43,780 nt of DNA from a virus: the IMG/VR virus record IMGVR_UViG_3300037587_000519, positions 1 to 43,780 of that record. One strand, given 5' to 3'. How positions within the stretch are numbered: the stretch's first letter is position 1; every line of letters starts with the position of its first letter. Below, in pieces: positions 7,089-16,044 of the stretch. The translations under genes were made by a program, and so were the position numbers. The notes under the pieces are model-generated. The model was not told where the DNA came from. It saw only the letters and a list, made by a program, of their open reading frames with translations, and made no database searches.

Positions 7089-9370
7089 TAGGTAACATCT
7101 CCTGGAATTTCCCAGTCATTCGCGGCGACCTGCCACAGTAACGCGCCTTGGTGTTGATTATTCACGACCACTGAGCCATTCAGGACGCCGTTAATGGTTA
7201 CTCCAGTCTCGCCATTAATTGTCGTAATACCAACACCTCTTTGTAGAACTGGGATCTTTGTCGCTAATGGTAAGGCAACCGTTGCATTTAACGGGATCGT
7301 TACCGCATTTGAAAGAGCACTTGTCATTACGATATTTGTATTATCTTTATCAGTTAATACTAAAGGATAAGCGACCCCAGCCTGAATATTATCTACACCA
7401 GCTGCAACAGCTTCAGGGGAAAGGGTGTTAAAGACTGCGTTAAAGGAATCCTCAACAGTTGGGCCGCCAAATAAGGAAGAGTCGCCAATTATATTTGAAG
7501 GGTAATCGCCAAGTGCAGGGATGACTCCGGCTGTTCTTCCATTAAAAGAAGCGACACCAGAAGCACCACCAACGGTTAAAACATAGGCTGCAATACCGCA
7601 AGCTTTACCAGATTCAATAATAACACCGCCAGAAATTGACGTGCCAACTATATTGTAAGAAGTAGTCGCAAGCGTTGAGGAAGTCACAGAGAAATATAAA
7701 AATCTTGCAGTGTCGTCAATTTGGTAAACAATAAAAGCATCACCAGACCCAACGCTTGAAAGTTGATTAGTTATATTAATGCCATTGATATCTGTAGTGC
7801 TTGCTCTGATTGTCGTTACACTTCCTGGTGTTCCATTATCAAATTTTACTGCGCCGCTTGCTGGTTCAGTGCCTGATGTATCTGTATCAAAGTTTTGTTC
7901 AAAGGCTGGCCTACCGCCGCCACCTCCTCCTGGAACAGTTCCTGGTTCCCATTCTTGAGTTGAAGTATTAAAAGATAATACGTCCTCATTTGATGGGGTA
8001 CTTGCGGAGGCAGCAATAGTTTTACCTAAAAATTGATCCGCATTCCATTGCGCGACTGTATTACCAACTTGCGTGGCTGTGACATCATGAGGATCTGACA
8101 TATTAGCTCGATGTGAGGTATTTAAAGCAATAGCAGTATCTTGCGTGTCGTCATTCGCGTCAAGCTCATTAATCGCGGCTTGAACATCGGTGGCAGCTAT
8201 GTTGCCCGCTGGTGTGTTTGTGACGGCTGAGGCCACAACACCGGTAACAACTACAACATCCCAAGTCGGCCCGGTTGAGTTATATCGGTAAAGAGCCCCG
8301 TCGGCTTCATTTCTGACTTCATCCCAATCTTTATGTACATTTGAGGGGGACCATGCCGCTAGAGTAGAGGAGAAAGTTGCAATTTGCTGCTCAAGCCCGG
8401 CAAACGCCCCAGCCGCTGGCGGAATAACTATATAAGCGTCTCCATCTGAGGGAGAGCCTGGAGGAATCGCAATCTTGCTTATAACCGTGCCGAAATCTCT
8501 AAAATTCTTATTGACTATTTTATCCAATCCATCGTTCATCGTCGAAGGGGAGGATGTTGAAATTCTTAACCATCGATTCGAGTCAGCCGGTGAATATACA
8601 TAAACTGCATTACTTGGAATGTTCCCACCGGACCCAATAAAATCACCGTCAACACAATTAATTCTTTGGTAAGATTGAATAAAATCATCGCCATCTTCAA
8701 GAGCGATAAAGAAAGATATTGCCCCGGAAGCATCAAAATCAAATTGTGAGAAAGTGTCTGGGATTGTGTCTTTGTCCCAACTTGCGTTGTATTCATTTTG
8801 AATGTCTGATCCAGCTTGAGTAACCGCGAGCTTGATAGATTCGATTGGGGCCGTTAATAACGCGTCGTCAATAGTAGAGTCAAAACTTATGGCAAATCCG
8901 CCGGAAGTCTCAATTAGTATTTTCGCGCTGGCCTTTGAAAGGTTTTCTTTCGCTTCGATTGTTACTACAAAATCGCCCGGTGATCTACTTGTTAGAGCCT
9001 CCAAAGCAGTTTGGACTATTGCCGCAGTAGCATTATATGCGATTGCCGCAGTATTTTCCCCCGCCACTCTAAGCACAAATGTTCCGCCTGTTGGAGGAAC
9101 GGCATTACTTGTAAGTGTAAAGATTTCTCTAGTAAAACCCACTACCCCAGTTGCTAAAGTCGTCGGAAGCTCACCGCTTTCAAAAGGAACCGTTTGGAAG
9201 TCTGAGCCAGTAAGTGAAGAGATATCAAAAGGTAGTCCGGCGGCGTCTTTGTGAATAAGTGTTATATCGCCCGATTGCCGTGTAATTAACTGATCAGGCA
9301 GGGCTTTAAATGTTTTAGATTGGCCAGTACCGCCAACGACTACAATTGCTGAATATTCTGGTGTGAGCAT
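7088..9370 (-). CDS. Tail fibre / baseplate receptor-binding protein (760 aa)
   Basis: Large serine-, threonine- and glycine-rich protein at the end of the tail module. The first 200 residues resemble upper-baseplate domains; a central helical segment AINELDANDDTQDTAIALNT followed by DPHDVTATQVG is common in phage fibres; a GGGGGG hinge occurs near residue 487; the C-terminal 250 residues are beta-rich. It starts at 9370 with an AGGA site. The N-terminus probably attaches to the tail and the C-terminus forms the shaft. The exact domain families cannot be settled by eye. Confidence 0.7.
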   Translation of the reverse strand: MLTPEYSAIVVVGGTGQSKTFKALPDQLITRQSGDITLIHKDAAGLPFDISSLTGSDFQTVPFESGELPTTLATGVVGFTREIFTLTSNAVPPTGGTFVLRVAGENTAAIAYNATAAIVQTALEALTSRSPGDFVVTIEAKENLSKASAKILIETSGGFAISFDSTIDDALLTAPIESIKLAVTQAGSDIQNEYNASWDKDTIPDTFSQFDFDASGAISFFIALEDGDDFIQSYQRINCVDGDFIGSGGNIPSNAVYVYSPADSNRWLRISTSSPSTMNDGLDKIVNKNFRDFGTVISKIAIPPGSPSDGDAYIVIPPAAGAFAGLEQQIATFSSTLAAWSPSNVHKDWDEVRNEADGALYRYNSTGPTWDVVVVTGVVASAVTNTPAGNIAATDVQAAINELDANDDTQDTAIALNTSHRANMSDPHDVTATQVGNTVAQWNADQFLGKTIAASASTPSNEDVLSFNTSTQEWEPGTVPGGGGGGRPAFEQNFDTDTSGTEPASGAVKFDNGTPGSVTTIRASTTDINGINITNQLSSVGSGDAFIVYQIDDTARFLYFSVTSSTLATTSYNIVGTSISGGVIIESGKACGIAAYVLTVGGASGVASFNGRTAGVIPALGDYPSNIIGDSSLFGGPTVEDSFNAVFNTLSPEAVAAGVDNIQAGVAYPLVLTDKDNTNIVMTSALSNAVTIPLNATVALPLATKIPVLQRGVGITTINGETGVTINGVLNGSVVVNNQHQGALLWQVAANDWEIPGDVT

Positions 9371-9517
9371 TTTGGGCGGTTCCTATCTATTAGTTTTACT
9401 TATTAAGATAACGTTTATTATCAATAATACTAATACTCAGAATTGCCGCTATAGCCTCTTAAGCTTGAGCCCGTTACAATTAAAGCCACCCACTGCAATT
9501 ATTCTCATTCTTTTCTC

Positions 9518-9526
9518 TGGTATATT
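9518..9526 (+). promoter_or_regulatory. Extended -10 promoter of the pseudopilin cassette
   Basis: TG-G-TATATT (9518-9526), an extended -10 motif, lies 22 bp before the ATG at 9548. No good -35 is visible. It faces rightward, against all surrounding genes, so the cassette has its own promoter. The rest of the 9371-9547 gap shows no other clear feature. Confidence 0.45.
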
Positions 9527-9547
9527 AAAATAAAAAGGAGAAGCAAA

Positions 9548-9718
9548 ATGAAAGTACTTGTCGGTATCATCGCAGTTATAATGCTATTAAGTCTCGCTAT
9601 TTACTCAGCTATCAATCTATTTATCGCGCCAATTTGGATGCTTTGCATGATGGCTTACAGTTCATTCTTTATCTATATGGTGATAAAAGACATGACTAAA
9701 AAAGAGGTGGCGCAATGA
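9548..9718 (+). CDS. Small membrane protein of the pseudopilin cassette (56 aa)
   Basis: ATG 9548 with AAAAAGGAG upstream; stop overlaps the next start as ATGA (9715-9718). Two hydrophobic segments: residues 3-20 (VLVGIIAVIMLLSLAI) and 24-46 (LFIAPIWMLCMMAYSSFFIY), then a charged tail KDMTKKEVAQ. It may help insert, hold or process the pseudopilin encoded next. Unknown family. Confidence 0.65.
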   Translation: MKVLVGIIAVIMLLSLAIYSAINLFIAPIWMLCMMAYSSFFIYMVIKDMTKKEVAQ

Positions 9719-10152
9719 AAAAGAAAAACTTTACTATTATCGAGCTTCTAGTGGTCATGACTATAATGTCAATCCTCTTAGGTATATCCATGCAAGTCCT
9801 TAAGCCAGATAGAGCCAAAGCCGCTATCAAGCAAGTCGGCGGCAGCATCACTGCTTGGAGTGCAAGAGCGATGTCTGAAAGCACTAGCTATCGTTTAGAG
9901 TTCACCAAAAATCTTATTGAAGTTTATAATATTAATAATGAATTAGTTTACTCAAAGAAGACAATGAGCCCTCTTTCATTCTTTGATCATGCGGATATCC
10001 CCCAACCATTGCCAGATCAGACAATCGTGTTTAATAAATTCGGCAGCATGGGGGATCTAAGAGGTGCTAGAATATATGCTGATACTTGGATAGCCCGTGT
10101 TAATGGCTTTACTGGTCACTTATCTTATTATGAAGAAGAAGAGGATGAGTAA
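9715..10152 (+). CDS. GspH/FimT-like pseudopilin with prepilin signal (145 aa)
   Basis: The N-terminus MKKKNFTIIELLVVMTIMSI is a type IV prepilin leader: five-residue basic leader, cleavage before Phe, conserved Glu at +5, then a hydrophobic helix of about 20 residues. Total length and the later ARAMSESTSYRLEF, TIVFNKFGSMG and VNGFTGHL segments fit the GspH/FimT class of minor pseudopilins. The residue before the cleavage site is Asn, where most bacteria have Gly. It is encoded rightward inside the leftward tail operon, as a moron-type insertion. It would need host prepilin peptidase and could alter host type IV pili or type II secretion. It ends back-to-back with the next gene. Confidence 0.8.
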   Translation: MKKKNFTIIELLVVMTIMSILLGISMQVLKPDRAKAAIKQVGGSITAWSARAMSESTSYRLEFTKNLIEVYNINNELVYSKKTMSPLSFFDHADIPQPLPDQTIVFNKFGSMGDLRGARIYADTWIARVNGFTGHLSYYEEEEDE

Positions 10153-11481
10153 TTATATTTCTTCTTGTTCGATAAACTTAAATTCGTCCTGTGGGAGTTC
10201 ACATATAGCTAGGTTTATTTTATCGTATGTGCCTTGAGTCCTTCTTTTATGGCTCTCATTAGAGAAGTTAGTAGGCGCTGATGGAGGCTCAGTATCATCA
10301 GCCAGTGTATCACTAAAGCTATACGTATCTCTTATGTCCGCTATGGTGCTAATATCAACCAAGTTCCGATCTACACTATAGCTAATTGAAAACTTAGGAT
10401 TTTCAGCTCTAAAACTAGAGAAAGTCGTCTGATCTGGTACATAGACATTTGTGAATGTATCAGGACTGCCTGATGTGGTGGACGTGGCTGTGTTTGTGTG
10501 GCTCGCGGGTACTACACCAGTTTTAGTACTTACTTCAATATCAGAATATGAAAGGGTTGATGATGATTCAGAGGCGGCTTCGTGAGTCAAAAGGTCAGAA
10601 GTTGATTTAATGTCTCCGAATTGCTTATCTATTAGTATTTCTATATTCATCAAGGCCGGAGTAACGCAAAATAAGGGAGACGTTACAATGAATGAGAAGA
10701 CACCAGCAGAGTCATTTGTGACATTCCCAATAAATCCCTGAAAGTTTCTAGCTCTGTTCCTAGAATCAGTACTCAAGTTAATATTAGATAGAAGCACTGA
10801 CCCTCTATCTAATGAGCTATCTGGATTAGACTTAGATTCAGAGACTAAATTATCTAAGAAGGTAATCGGATCAGTACCGGCATCAACGCTAGAGCCCGTG
10901 CCCTCTGCCCCTCTAAAGATATCTAGCCCGTTTGATACAAGATAAGGTTCAGTTGGGTTTGGGTCATGAGCCGTTTTAATTGTTAATCTTCGGTAGAACA
11001 TGACAATACTCAGTAACTTATACAAGCCAGACCAATAAGAAGGGTTAAAATTAGTATCGAAGGAATAGCTAACGAAGATGGATTCATAAACTTCATCAGT
11101 CAGGAGGGTTCTCAAGGCCGCTTCATCCCATACTTCAATGTCAATAATACCCATGCCAATAACAGGGGGATGAGTAGATGAAGTTAAACCATTAGTATAA
11201 TCCTTTAAATCAAGCCATGTCTGCTCTTTATACCAAGTGGTATTATTGAAGCATGATACGGCATTAAAATGGAATATTGACAATCGTCCTGTTAATTCAG
11301 TCGATCCTATCTGTGGGCCGGTTAAAATTAAAGCATCATAAGTTTCTGCCCGCTCAGCCTGCTCTATATAATCAGCCCTCTCTTGAAAGGCTTTGAAGAA
11401 GGCGTTAAAGAATTTCCAACTAACAAGATAGCCAGCGGGTATATTCTCAAGATCATCTATAAGTAATTCATCCCAACTCAT
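10153..11481 (-). CDS. Putative tail/baseplate protein (442 aa)
   Basis: Located among tail genes between the fibre and tape measure blocks. Begins MSWDELLIDDLENIPAGYLV; contains aromatic-rich segments (SYWSGLYKLLSIVMFYRRL) and a serine/threonine-rich beta part from about residue 200. The start overlaps the upstream stop by four bases. No family recognised; location suggests a distal tail or baseplate component. Its stop codon abuts the pseudopilin stop with no spacer. Confidence 0.6.
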   Translation of the reverse strand: MSWDELLIDDLENIPAGYLVSWKFFNAFFKAFQERADYIEQAERAETYDALILTGPQIGSTELTGRLSIFHFNAVSCFNNTTWYKEQTWLDLKDYTNGLTSSTHPPVIGMGIIDIEVWDEAALRTLLTDEVYESIFVSYSFDTNFNPSYWSGLYKLLSIVMFYRRLTIKTAHDPNPTEPYLVSNGLDIFRGAEGTGSSVDAGTDPITFLDNLVSESKSNPDSSLDRGSVLLSNINLSTDSRNRARNFQGFIGNVTNDSAGVFSFIVTSPLFCVTPALMNIEILIDKQFGDIKSTSDLLTHEAASESSSTLSYSDIEVSTKTGVVPASHTNTATSTTSGSPDTFTNVYVPDQTTFSSFRAENPKFSISYSVDRNLVDISTIADIRDTYSFSDTLADDTEPPSAPTNFSNESHKRRTQGTYDKINLAICELPQDEFKFIEQEEI

Positions 11482-12167
11482 GGCTCTGGCTCTGGAGGTG
11501 CAACAAGGTTATAAATGGTTTCAATCGCGAAGCAATCAAAAGTGACGCCAGAAACACCGCTAATAGTAGGGTAAGTTACTGCCAATATATTACCACCCAC
11601 CGCGAGAGCGTTAGTAGTTGCATAATTTAAATATAAAATGCCTGTAGGCAAGGTGCCGGTAGCCGCAGCATTAGGATTACCAACCTTCACGGATACATTA
11701 AATTCATTAGGATCCGCCCTTTCTGATAAGACGGTACAAAGTGCAGTATTACCCGCACCGCCTGTCTCTTCTACTAGCCAATCAGAAGTCTCGGATAAAT
11801 TCGGGTAATGAGAAATCTTAACTATGTCGTCAACGGCCATCGCGGTTTTACTGGAGATGTTATTTCTAGTAAATACTGTTGCATCTTTGCTATCAAGCAT
11901 GTCAGCATCATATAAAAGTGGGTCTTCGGATACTTCACCAAAAGAATATCCAGATCCGTTAAACACCACCTCTACACCTTTAGCTTCCTTACCCTCATCC
12001 GCTTCTGTCGCTGTATTAATTAATGAGGTAATTTTAGCATAAATAGCGGTTTGCATAACTCTTTGTGATAGAGGCTTTCCACCGCCATTTATCTTTTCAA
12101 CCTCTATAACTGCACTGCCAATTCTTTTGAAATCTCTTAAGTTATCGACTGCGTATAATTTTTTCAT
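11478..12167 (-). CDS. Putative tail protein (229 aa)
   Basis: Starts at 12167 and overlaps both neighbours by four bases. It has a short N-terminal alpha/beta segment and a glycine/alanine/threonine-rich beta region, ending in APPEPEP. Residues about 40-52 (QTAIYAKITSLIN) echo the connector protein at 17257 (DAKITSLIKTATK). The context is the distal tail; function unknown. Confidence 0.6.
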   Translation of the reverse strand: MKKLYAVDNLRDFKRIGSAVIEVEKINGGGKPLSQRVMQTAIYAKITSLINTATEADEGKEAKGVEVVFNGSGYSFGEVSEDPLLYDADMLDSKDATVFTRNNISSKTAMAVDDIVKISHYPNLSETSDWLVEETGGAGNTALCTVLSERADPNEFNVSVKVGNPNAAATGTLPTGILYLNYATTNALAVGGNILAVTYPTISGVSGVTFDCFAIETIYNLVAPPEPEP

Positions 12168-13174
12168 GGTCTCAACGTAGTCCCCGCATCAATAAGGCCA
12201 AAACCATCATCGTGTGCTAGTGTAATTATATTTTCGTTAGGTAATGCGCCAAGACGTACAGCAGGACCCCAGTTAGTTTCCTCAATCGTCACAAAAGAAA
12301 TAGAGTAGAATTTACTAGCGGTCCCTTGGTCTTCTTTTGTAAAAAACGATCCATCGGCCTGGAGTTTTGTTTCTACATCTTTTGTATATCCAACAGCCGC
12401 CTGAGAGGTTGAGCGTCCTTTTTTGTTTACAGTCCCGCGCATAATGAATTCTCGTTCAAAAAACGTATTATCGTCACTAACTAAGATTTCATATGTTACA
12501 CGCCAATAAAGCATCCCTTCTGAATCATAAGCATCTTCACCAGCCCACTCAAGGAGCTTACATTGCCCCTCATCAAAAGTTTTACCTAGTAGTTGGACAG
12601 GGCTGCTATTCACTTTACCAACATGCACCGAGGCTTCTTTAAGATCATATGAAGATTCATTCCTAGTAATTACAACTCTTGTGATTGTTTTTGTTTCGGC
12701 AACAATTATCCCGACATCATTTGTGTTTTGAATAGCTTCATTATCTCCAGCTCCCTCTCCTGTACTAGATTTCTTCTTTCGTGATACCCCTTTTGTTATG
12801 CTTATTACATCCTCGAAATTAACATGACTAACTGAATATTTATCTTGTGCTTTCGATGGCGATACAGAATCATTAATAGATGAACTATCATTACTATAAT
12901 CAGTTGTGACTTTATATTCTGTATAAGTTTCATCAATTGCCTTCCCCACTGACCAACCCATCATAATTAAAGCATCATCATCTGGATGAGTCTCACCAAT
13001 AGCCGGGAAATCAAACTCATTTCCTTCCCCTAAATCCTTAAGTAGCTTATTTAATGCTATGGGGCGCGTGAACTCGTCTGTGATTGCAATCCACATTTCT
13101 GAGCCTGTCGTTAGCACTGCGGTGGTGCTTGCATCTGGCTGTGGCTTAGATCGATATAATTGAATAATAGACAT
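12164..13174 (-). CDS. Putative minor tail / baseplate hub protein (336 aa)
   Basis: I choose ATG 13174 (MSIIQLYRSKPQ) because it directly follows the tape measure stop and has GGGGGT upstream; a TTG at 13192 would add six residues. The gene follows the tape measure in transcription order, where distal tail or hub proteins normally lie. Serine-rich beta-type sequence with a KKGRSTSQAAVGYTKDVETK linker. Family not recognised. Confidence 0.6.
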   Translation of the reverse strand: MSIIQLYRSKPQPDASTTAVLTTGSEMWIAITDEFTRPIALNKLLKDLGEGNEFDFPAIGETHPDDDALIMMGWSVGKAIDETYTEYKVTTDYSNDSSSINDSVSPSKAQDKYSVSHVNFEDVISITKGVSRKKKSSTGEGAGDNEAIQNTNDVGIIVAETKTITRVVITRNESSYDLKEASVHVGKVNSSPVQLLGKTFDEGQCKLLEWAGEDAYDSEGMLYWRVTYEILVSDDNTFFEREFIMRGTVNKKGRSTSQAAVGYTKDVETKLQADGSFFTKEDQGTASKFYSISFVTIEETNWGPAVRLGALPNENIITLAHDDGFGLIDAGTTLRP

Positions 13175-13175
13175 A

Positions 13176-14855
13176 TTAAACACTACCCCCAAAAATCATT
13201 GGTTTTTTCTCTTTGATTTGTTCTTCTAATAGCTTATTCGTTTTCTTTTGCTCGGTAAGCTGCTTATCTTGAATTGATGATATTTTCCCCTGTGTGAGAA
13301 ATTTAGCAGCCTCTTTGCTTCCAACCTCTAAGCCTTCTTTAGCTTGGCGGCTTACTATTGAGGCTACTCCTCCAGTTGTGCCTTGGCCGTCTTTGCCGCC
13401 ACCAAACCCCTTTAGTAGATTCTTAAATCTATTTCTAATTTTCATCATCAATATATTTATTTCTTCTTCGCGCTTGATCCTATCCAGTACGACCTCATCT
13501 GCGGCGTCTTGGATATCACTAGCGGCGTCTTGGATTAAACTAGATAAAGCGTCATCTATCTCGCTTAATATCCCCTCTGAACTTCTTTCTCTTATTTCTT
13601 TATCTTGCTGCGCTATGGCGTCTTCAGCCTCAAGAACGTCTTGAGGGCTTCCAAAAGTTTCAGCATTTATGAGCGCTTGCCCCAAAAAAGCCTCCTCTAT
13701 AGCATCAGTAATATTAAAAAACGCATCCTGTAGCTTCTGTAGACCTTTTATTATTATCTGAAAAGCTGCAAGAAAAGGAGTTGTAAGCATTTGCGGCCAT
13801 GTCTTCGCGGCTATCGCTATCATATCAGTAATTGTTGTAATAAAATTCTCCTCGCCGGTCACTTGCTGGAACAGTAACTCCCAGCCATCACTTATAAATG
13901 ATATAGCGTCAAAGAATGTTTTACTGAAAGCGAATACTAAGGTGTCAAGGCCATCAAAAACGGCCTTACCTGCCACCAATAATCCAGGCAATATCTGTTG
14001 TGATATATTGAGAATTGTATCAAGGAGGCTATTGAAAGCCCTCTCCGCAGAATCAATCATCCCCTCACCCAACCCAAGGACGACCTCATTAACAAGAATT
14101 CCCATCTTACGTAATGATTCATTGAGAGTATTAGTTAATCGGTTAAATCTTGCTGTATCCTTCTGGGCATTCTTTAACGCGCCTTTCGCATATCTATCTT
14201 GCATTACCTTAGCTAATTTTGGAAGAATATCAGAAGCTAATACGTTACCTGTTGCTACCTGCTCTTTCATCTCCATGGTTGTGACACCAAGAGCTTCAGC
14301 TAATAAAGCATTAATAGGAATATTTCTTTCAGCAATTTGTAGTAATTCTTCAGATTGAACTCGACCTTTTGCGGCTATTTGGCCGAATGCCGTTAAAATA
14401 CCATTTATCTCATCGGTACTCTTCCCTAGAGCTGTGCCGGTTGTCGCAACAGCCTTGAATATATCTCGTTGTTTCTCCGCTGAAATATTAGCGCCATCCA
14501 TCGAAGCAACCAATTTAGAATAACCATTCGCTATATCAATAGTGACAAGTCCCAATTCATCCGAGATCCCAGTAAGAAAACCTAGCTCTTTCTTGGCCGC
14601 ATCAGCACTGCCAAATAAAGTATTAAGTGACCCCTCAATTTTATCAAATTCTTTAGATACACCAGACGCCTTTAACGCTGCACCAATACTAGCGAAAGCA
14701 CCGACAAAGACAGCCGCAAATTTCAACGCACCACTAGTTGCCTTCTTCATGCGCTTCTCTGTCTTGAATAGGCCTTTATTGAGCTTGTTTAAATTATCCA
14801 TATCAGTGGATACTTTTAAGACAATCTCTTCAATTACTCTCTTCTTGGTTGCCAT
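13176..14855 (-). CDS. Tail tape measure protein (559 aa)
   Basis: The N-terminal 250 residues match the tape-measure domain pattern: KFAAVFVGAFASIGAALKAS, NTLFGSADAAKKELG, then IANGYSKLVASMDGANIS and KAVATTGTALGKSTDEINGI, and GQIAAKGRVQSEELLQIAER. Two long hydrophobic stretches lie around residues 265-370. At roughly 0.15 nm per residue the tail would be about 80 nm, short for a siphovirus. It overlaps the chaperone extension gene upstream by 26 bases. Confidence 0.92.
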   Translation of the reverse strand: MATKKRVIEEIVLKVSTDMDNLNKLNKGLFKTEKRMKKATSGALKFAAVFVGAFASIGAALKASGVSKEFDKIEGSLNTLFGSADAAKKELGFLTGISDELGLVTIDIANGYSKLVASMDGANISAEKQRDIFKAVATTGTALGKSTDEINGILTAFGQIAAKGRVQSEELLQIAERNIPINALLAEALGVTTMEMKEQVATGNVLASDILPKLAKVMQDRYAKGALKNAQKDTARFNRLTNTLNESLRKMGILVNEVVLGLGEGMIDSAERAFNSLLDTILNISQQILPGLLVAGKAVFDGLDTLVFAFSKTFFDAISFISDGWELLFQQVTGEENFITTITDMIAIAAKTWPQMLTTPFLAAFQIIIKGLQKLQDAFFNITDAIEEAFLGQALINAETFGSPQDVLEAEDAIAQQDKEIRERSSEGILSEIDDALSSLIQDAASDIQDAADEVVLDRIKREEEINILMMKIRNRFKNLLKGFGGGKDGQGTTGGVASIVSRQAKEGLEVGSKEAAKFLTQGKISSIQDKQLTEQKKTNKLLEEQIKEKKPMIFGGSV

Positions 14856-15075
14856 TTTTCGCGTCCAGTTCTTTTTGGAATTTCTCGACCATTTCTTTTT
14901 CTTCGTCCCAATTTTCAGCTTCTGGGCTCTTATACCACTTAACTAAGCAATCCTTTGCTTTAATTTTTGCTTTCCCATCGAAACCAAATGATGTGTAATA
15001 TAATATTCTTGCGGCGTTTATTTCCGCTACTGAACCACTGAGAGGCTTTAAAGCATTCCTATAAATCCACCACAT
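14830..15075 (-). CDS. T part of the tail chaperone (81 aa from its internal ATG)
   Basis: The internal ATG at 15075 (MWWIYRNALKPLSGSV) has no clear ribosome site, and the frame is open for 42 more codons upstream to the slippery run, so it is probably expressed only as the frameshift fusion. The C-terminus is charged (EKEMVEKFQKELDAKNG). Confidence 0.5.
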   Translation of the reverse strand: MWWIYRNALKPLSGSVAEINAARILYYTSFGFDGKAKIKAKDCLVKWYKSPEAENWDEEKEMVEKFQKELDAKNGNQEESN

Positions 15076-15644
15076 ATATTCATTATAACTTATGTGTCCT
15101 GAGTGTTTCTCAAACCCTAATATGCTGGCAATTGTGACACCTTGAGACTCAGCGAAGTCAAATATAAATTGCGCCTCTATATCATCTCTTATTAGTTCTG
15201 TTTTTTTTTAAGCTCTTCAGCGTTGTCTTCATTAAGTTTGTCGATATCGCTATTGGTCTTTACATCTCTATATAGCTGGTTGTTTTCGTGTAGAAAATCA
15301 ATTATTTCATAGATAACTTCAGGCTTAACTTGATTCTTCCACTCTTGAAAGTCATCATGATCAACAAAGAAAGGCTTCCCATTATTGTAGCAGATGTATT
15401 TTTCAAGTAGATAATCTTCAGCGCAATCATACTCCGAATCAGCAATCTTTGTAATTGCCTCTCCAGAAAGCATTGACGTATAAGCCCTAGCATTTATATC
15501 TGTGACAAGTGAACGAAATCTAACCACATCCCCATAAGACAAAGAGCGAAGGTGTAATAAACCTCCACCCATCGTCTTGAGAATGATAGGCTGAACCTCA
15601 TTCACCATATAAGAACTAATGAAACTGTTTTTATCTAAGTTCAT
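14830..15644 (-). CDS. Tail assembly chaperone fusion GT made by -1 frameshift (about 271 aa)
   Basis: The upstream gene ends CTT AAA AAA AAA CAG AAC TAA. The nine A (15201-15209) allow a -1 slip, after which the frame reads TELIRDDIEAQFIFDFAESQ and stays open without a stop through the later ATG at 15075 to 14830. The open frame joining both parts, the slippery run at the end of the first gene and the place between major tail protein and tape measure are those of lambda G/GT-type chaperones. The fusion gives 148 + 123 residues. Confidence 0.85.
15192..15644 (-). CDS. Tail assembly chaperone G-type (150 aa)
   Basis: Unshifted product of the chaperone gene, starting MNLDKNSFISSYMVNEVQPI. It has a beta-rich start and a helical second half ending EELKKKQN. 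It should bind the tape measure during tail assembly. A 2-base gap separates it from the major tail protein candidate. The gene end carries the A9 slippery site. Confidence 0.8.
   Translation of the reverse strand: MNLDKNSFISSYMVNEVQPIILKTMGGGLLHLRSLSYGDVVRFRSLVTDINARAYTSMLSGEAITKIADSEYDCAEDYLLEKYICYNNGKPFFVDHDDFQEWKNQVKPEVIYEIIDFLHENNQLYRDVKTNSDIDKLNEDNAEELKKKQN
15201..15209 (-). other. Programmed -1 frameshift site (A9 run)
   Basis: Nine consecutive A on the minus strand, preceded by CTT and followed by CAG AAC TAA. A slip of one base bypasses the stop and enters the open frame of the T part. I see no strong stem-loop directly downstream. Confidence 0.8.
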
Positions 15645-15645
15645 A

Positions 15646-16044
15646 TTATGTCGCGTCTACAACTACGGGCTTATCCTTCCACTTATAAGTAACAGCATAA
15701 GTGTTGAGCGTATTCTTGGCAGTTGTTCTTGCTGCCTTTAAGCATATCGCTGGCCCTGTTTTTGTCTTAGCTGTGGCATTTGAGCCAAGAGGATAGGTGA
15801 TAACTAATGTTTCAGTCGTTGCTACAATATCTTCAGTGTTAATTGTATCAACTGCGATAGCCACTGCCTCAACTGATCCATGATTTACAACGTCGCCAGA
15901 TTCAAATTGCTCTGATGTTGCACCATCTGGCGTACAGTCTACTTCAGGAACTTCAGGCCCCGATTCTGTTAGTCCATCTTCAGCTCGATAAATAAAGCCT
16001 ACTGATCCAAAGGCAAGTGTGCCCATTCCAACTAATCCAGCCAT
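15646..16044 (-). CDS. Probable major tail (tube) protein (132 aa)
   Basis: Immediately upstream of the tail chaperone pair, the usual place of the tail tube gene. The protein begins MAGLVGMGTLAFGSVGFIYR, is small and beta-rich, and ends in YAVTYKWKDKPVVVDAT. It is shorter than many tube proteins (about 150-250 aa). The assignment is by location; sequence family not recognised. Confidence 0.6.
   Translation of the reverse strand: MAGLVGMGTLAFGSVGFIYRAEDGLTESGPEVPEVDCTPDGATSEQFESGDVVNHGSVEAVAIAVDTINTEDIVATTETLVITYPLGSNATAKTKTGPAICLKAARTTAKNTLNTYAVTYKWKDKPVVVDAT

Noticed and set aside
8832-9254. 140-codon plus-strand frame inside the fibre gene
   Set aside because: Antisense shadow of a coding region; no ribosome site and composition follows the opposite gene.
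13942-14946. Plus-strand frames across the tape measure gene
   Set aside because: Antisense to a confidently assigned gene, no start signals.
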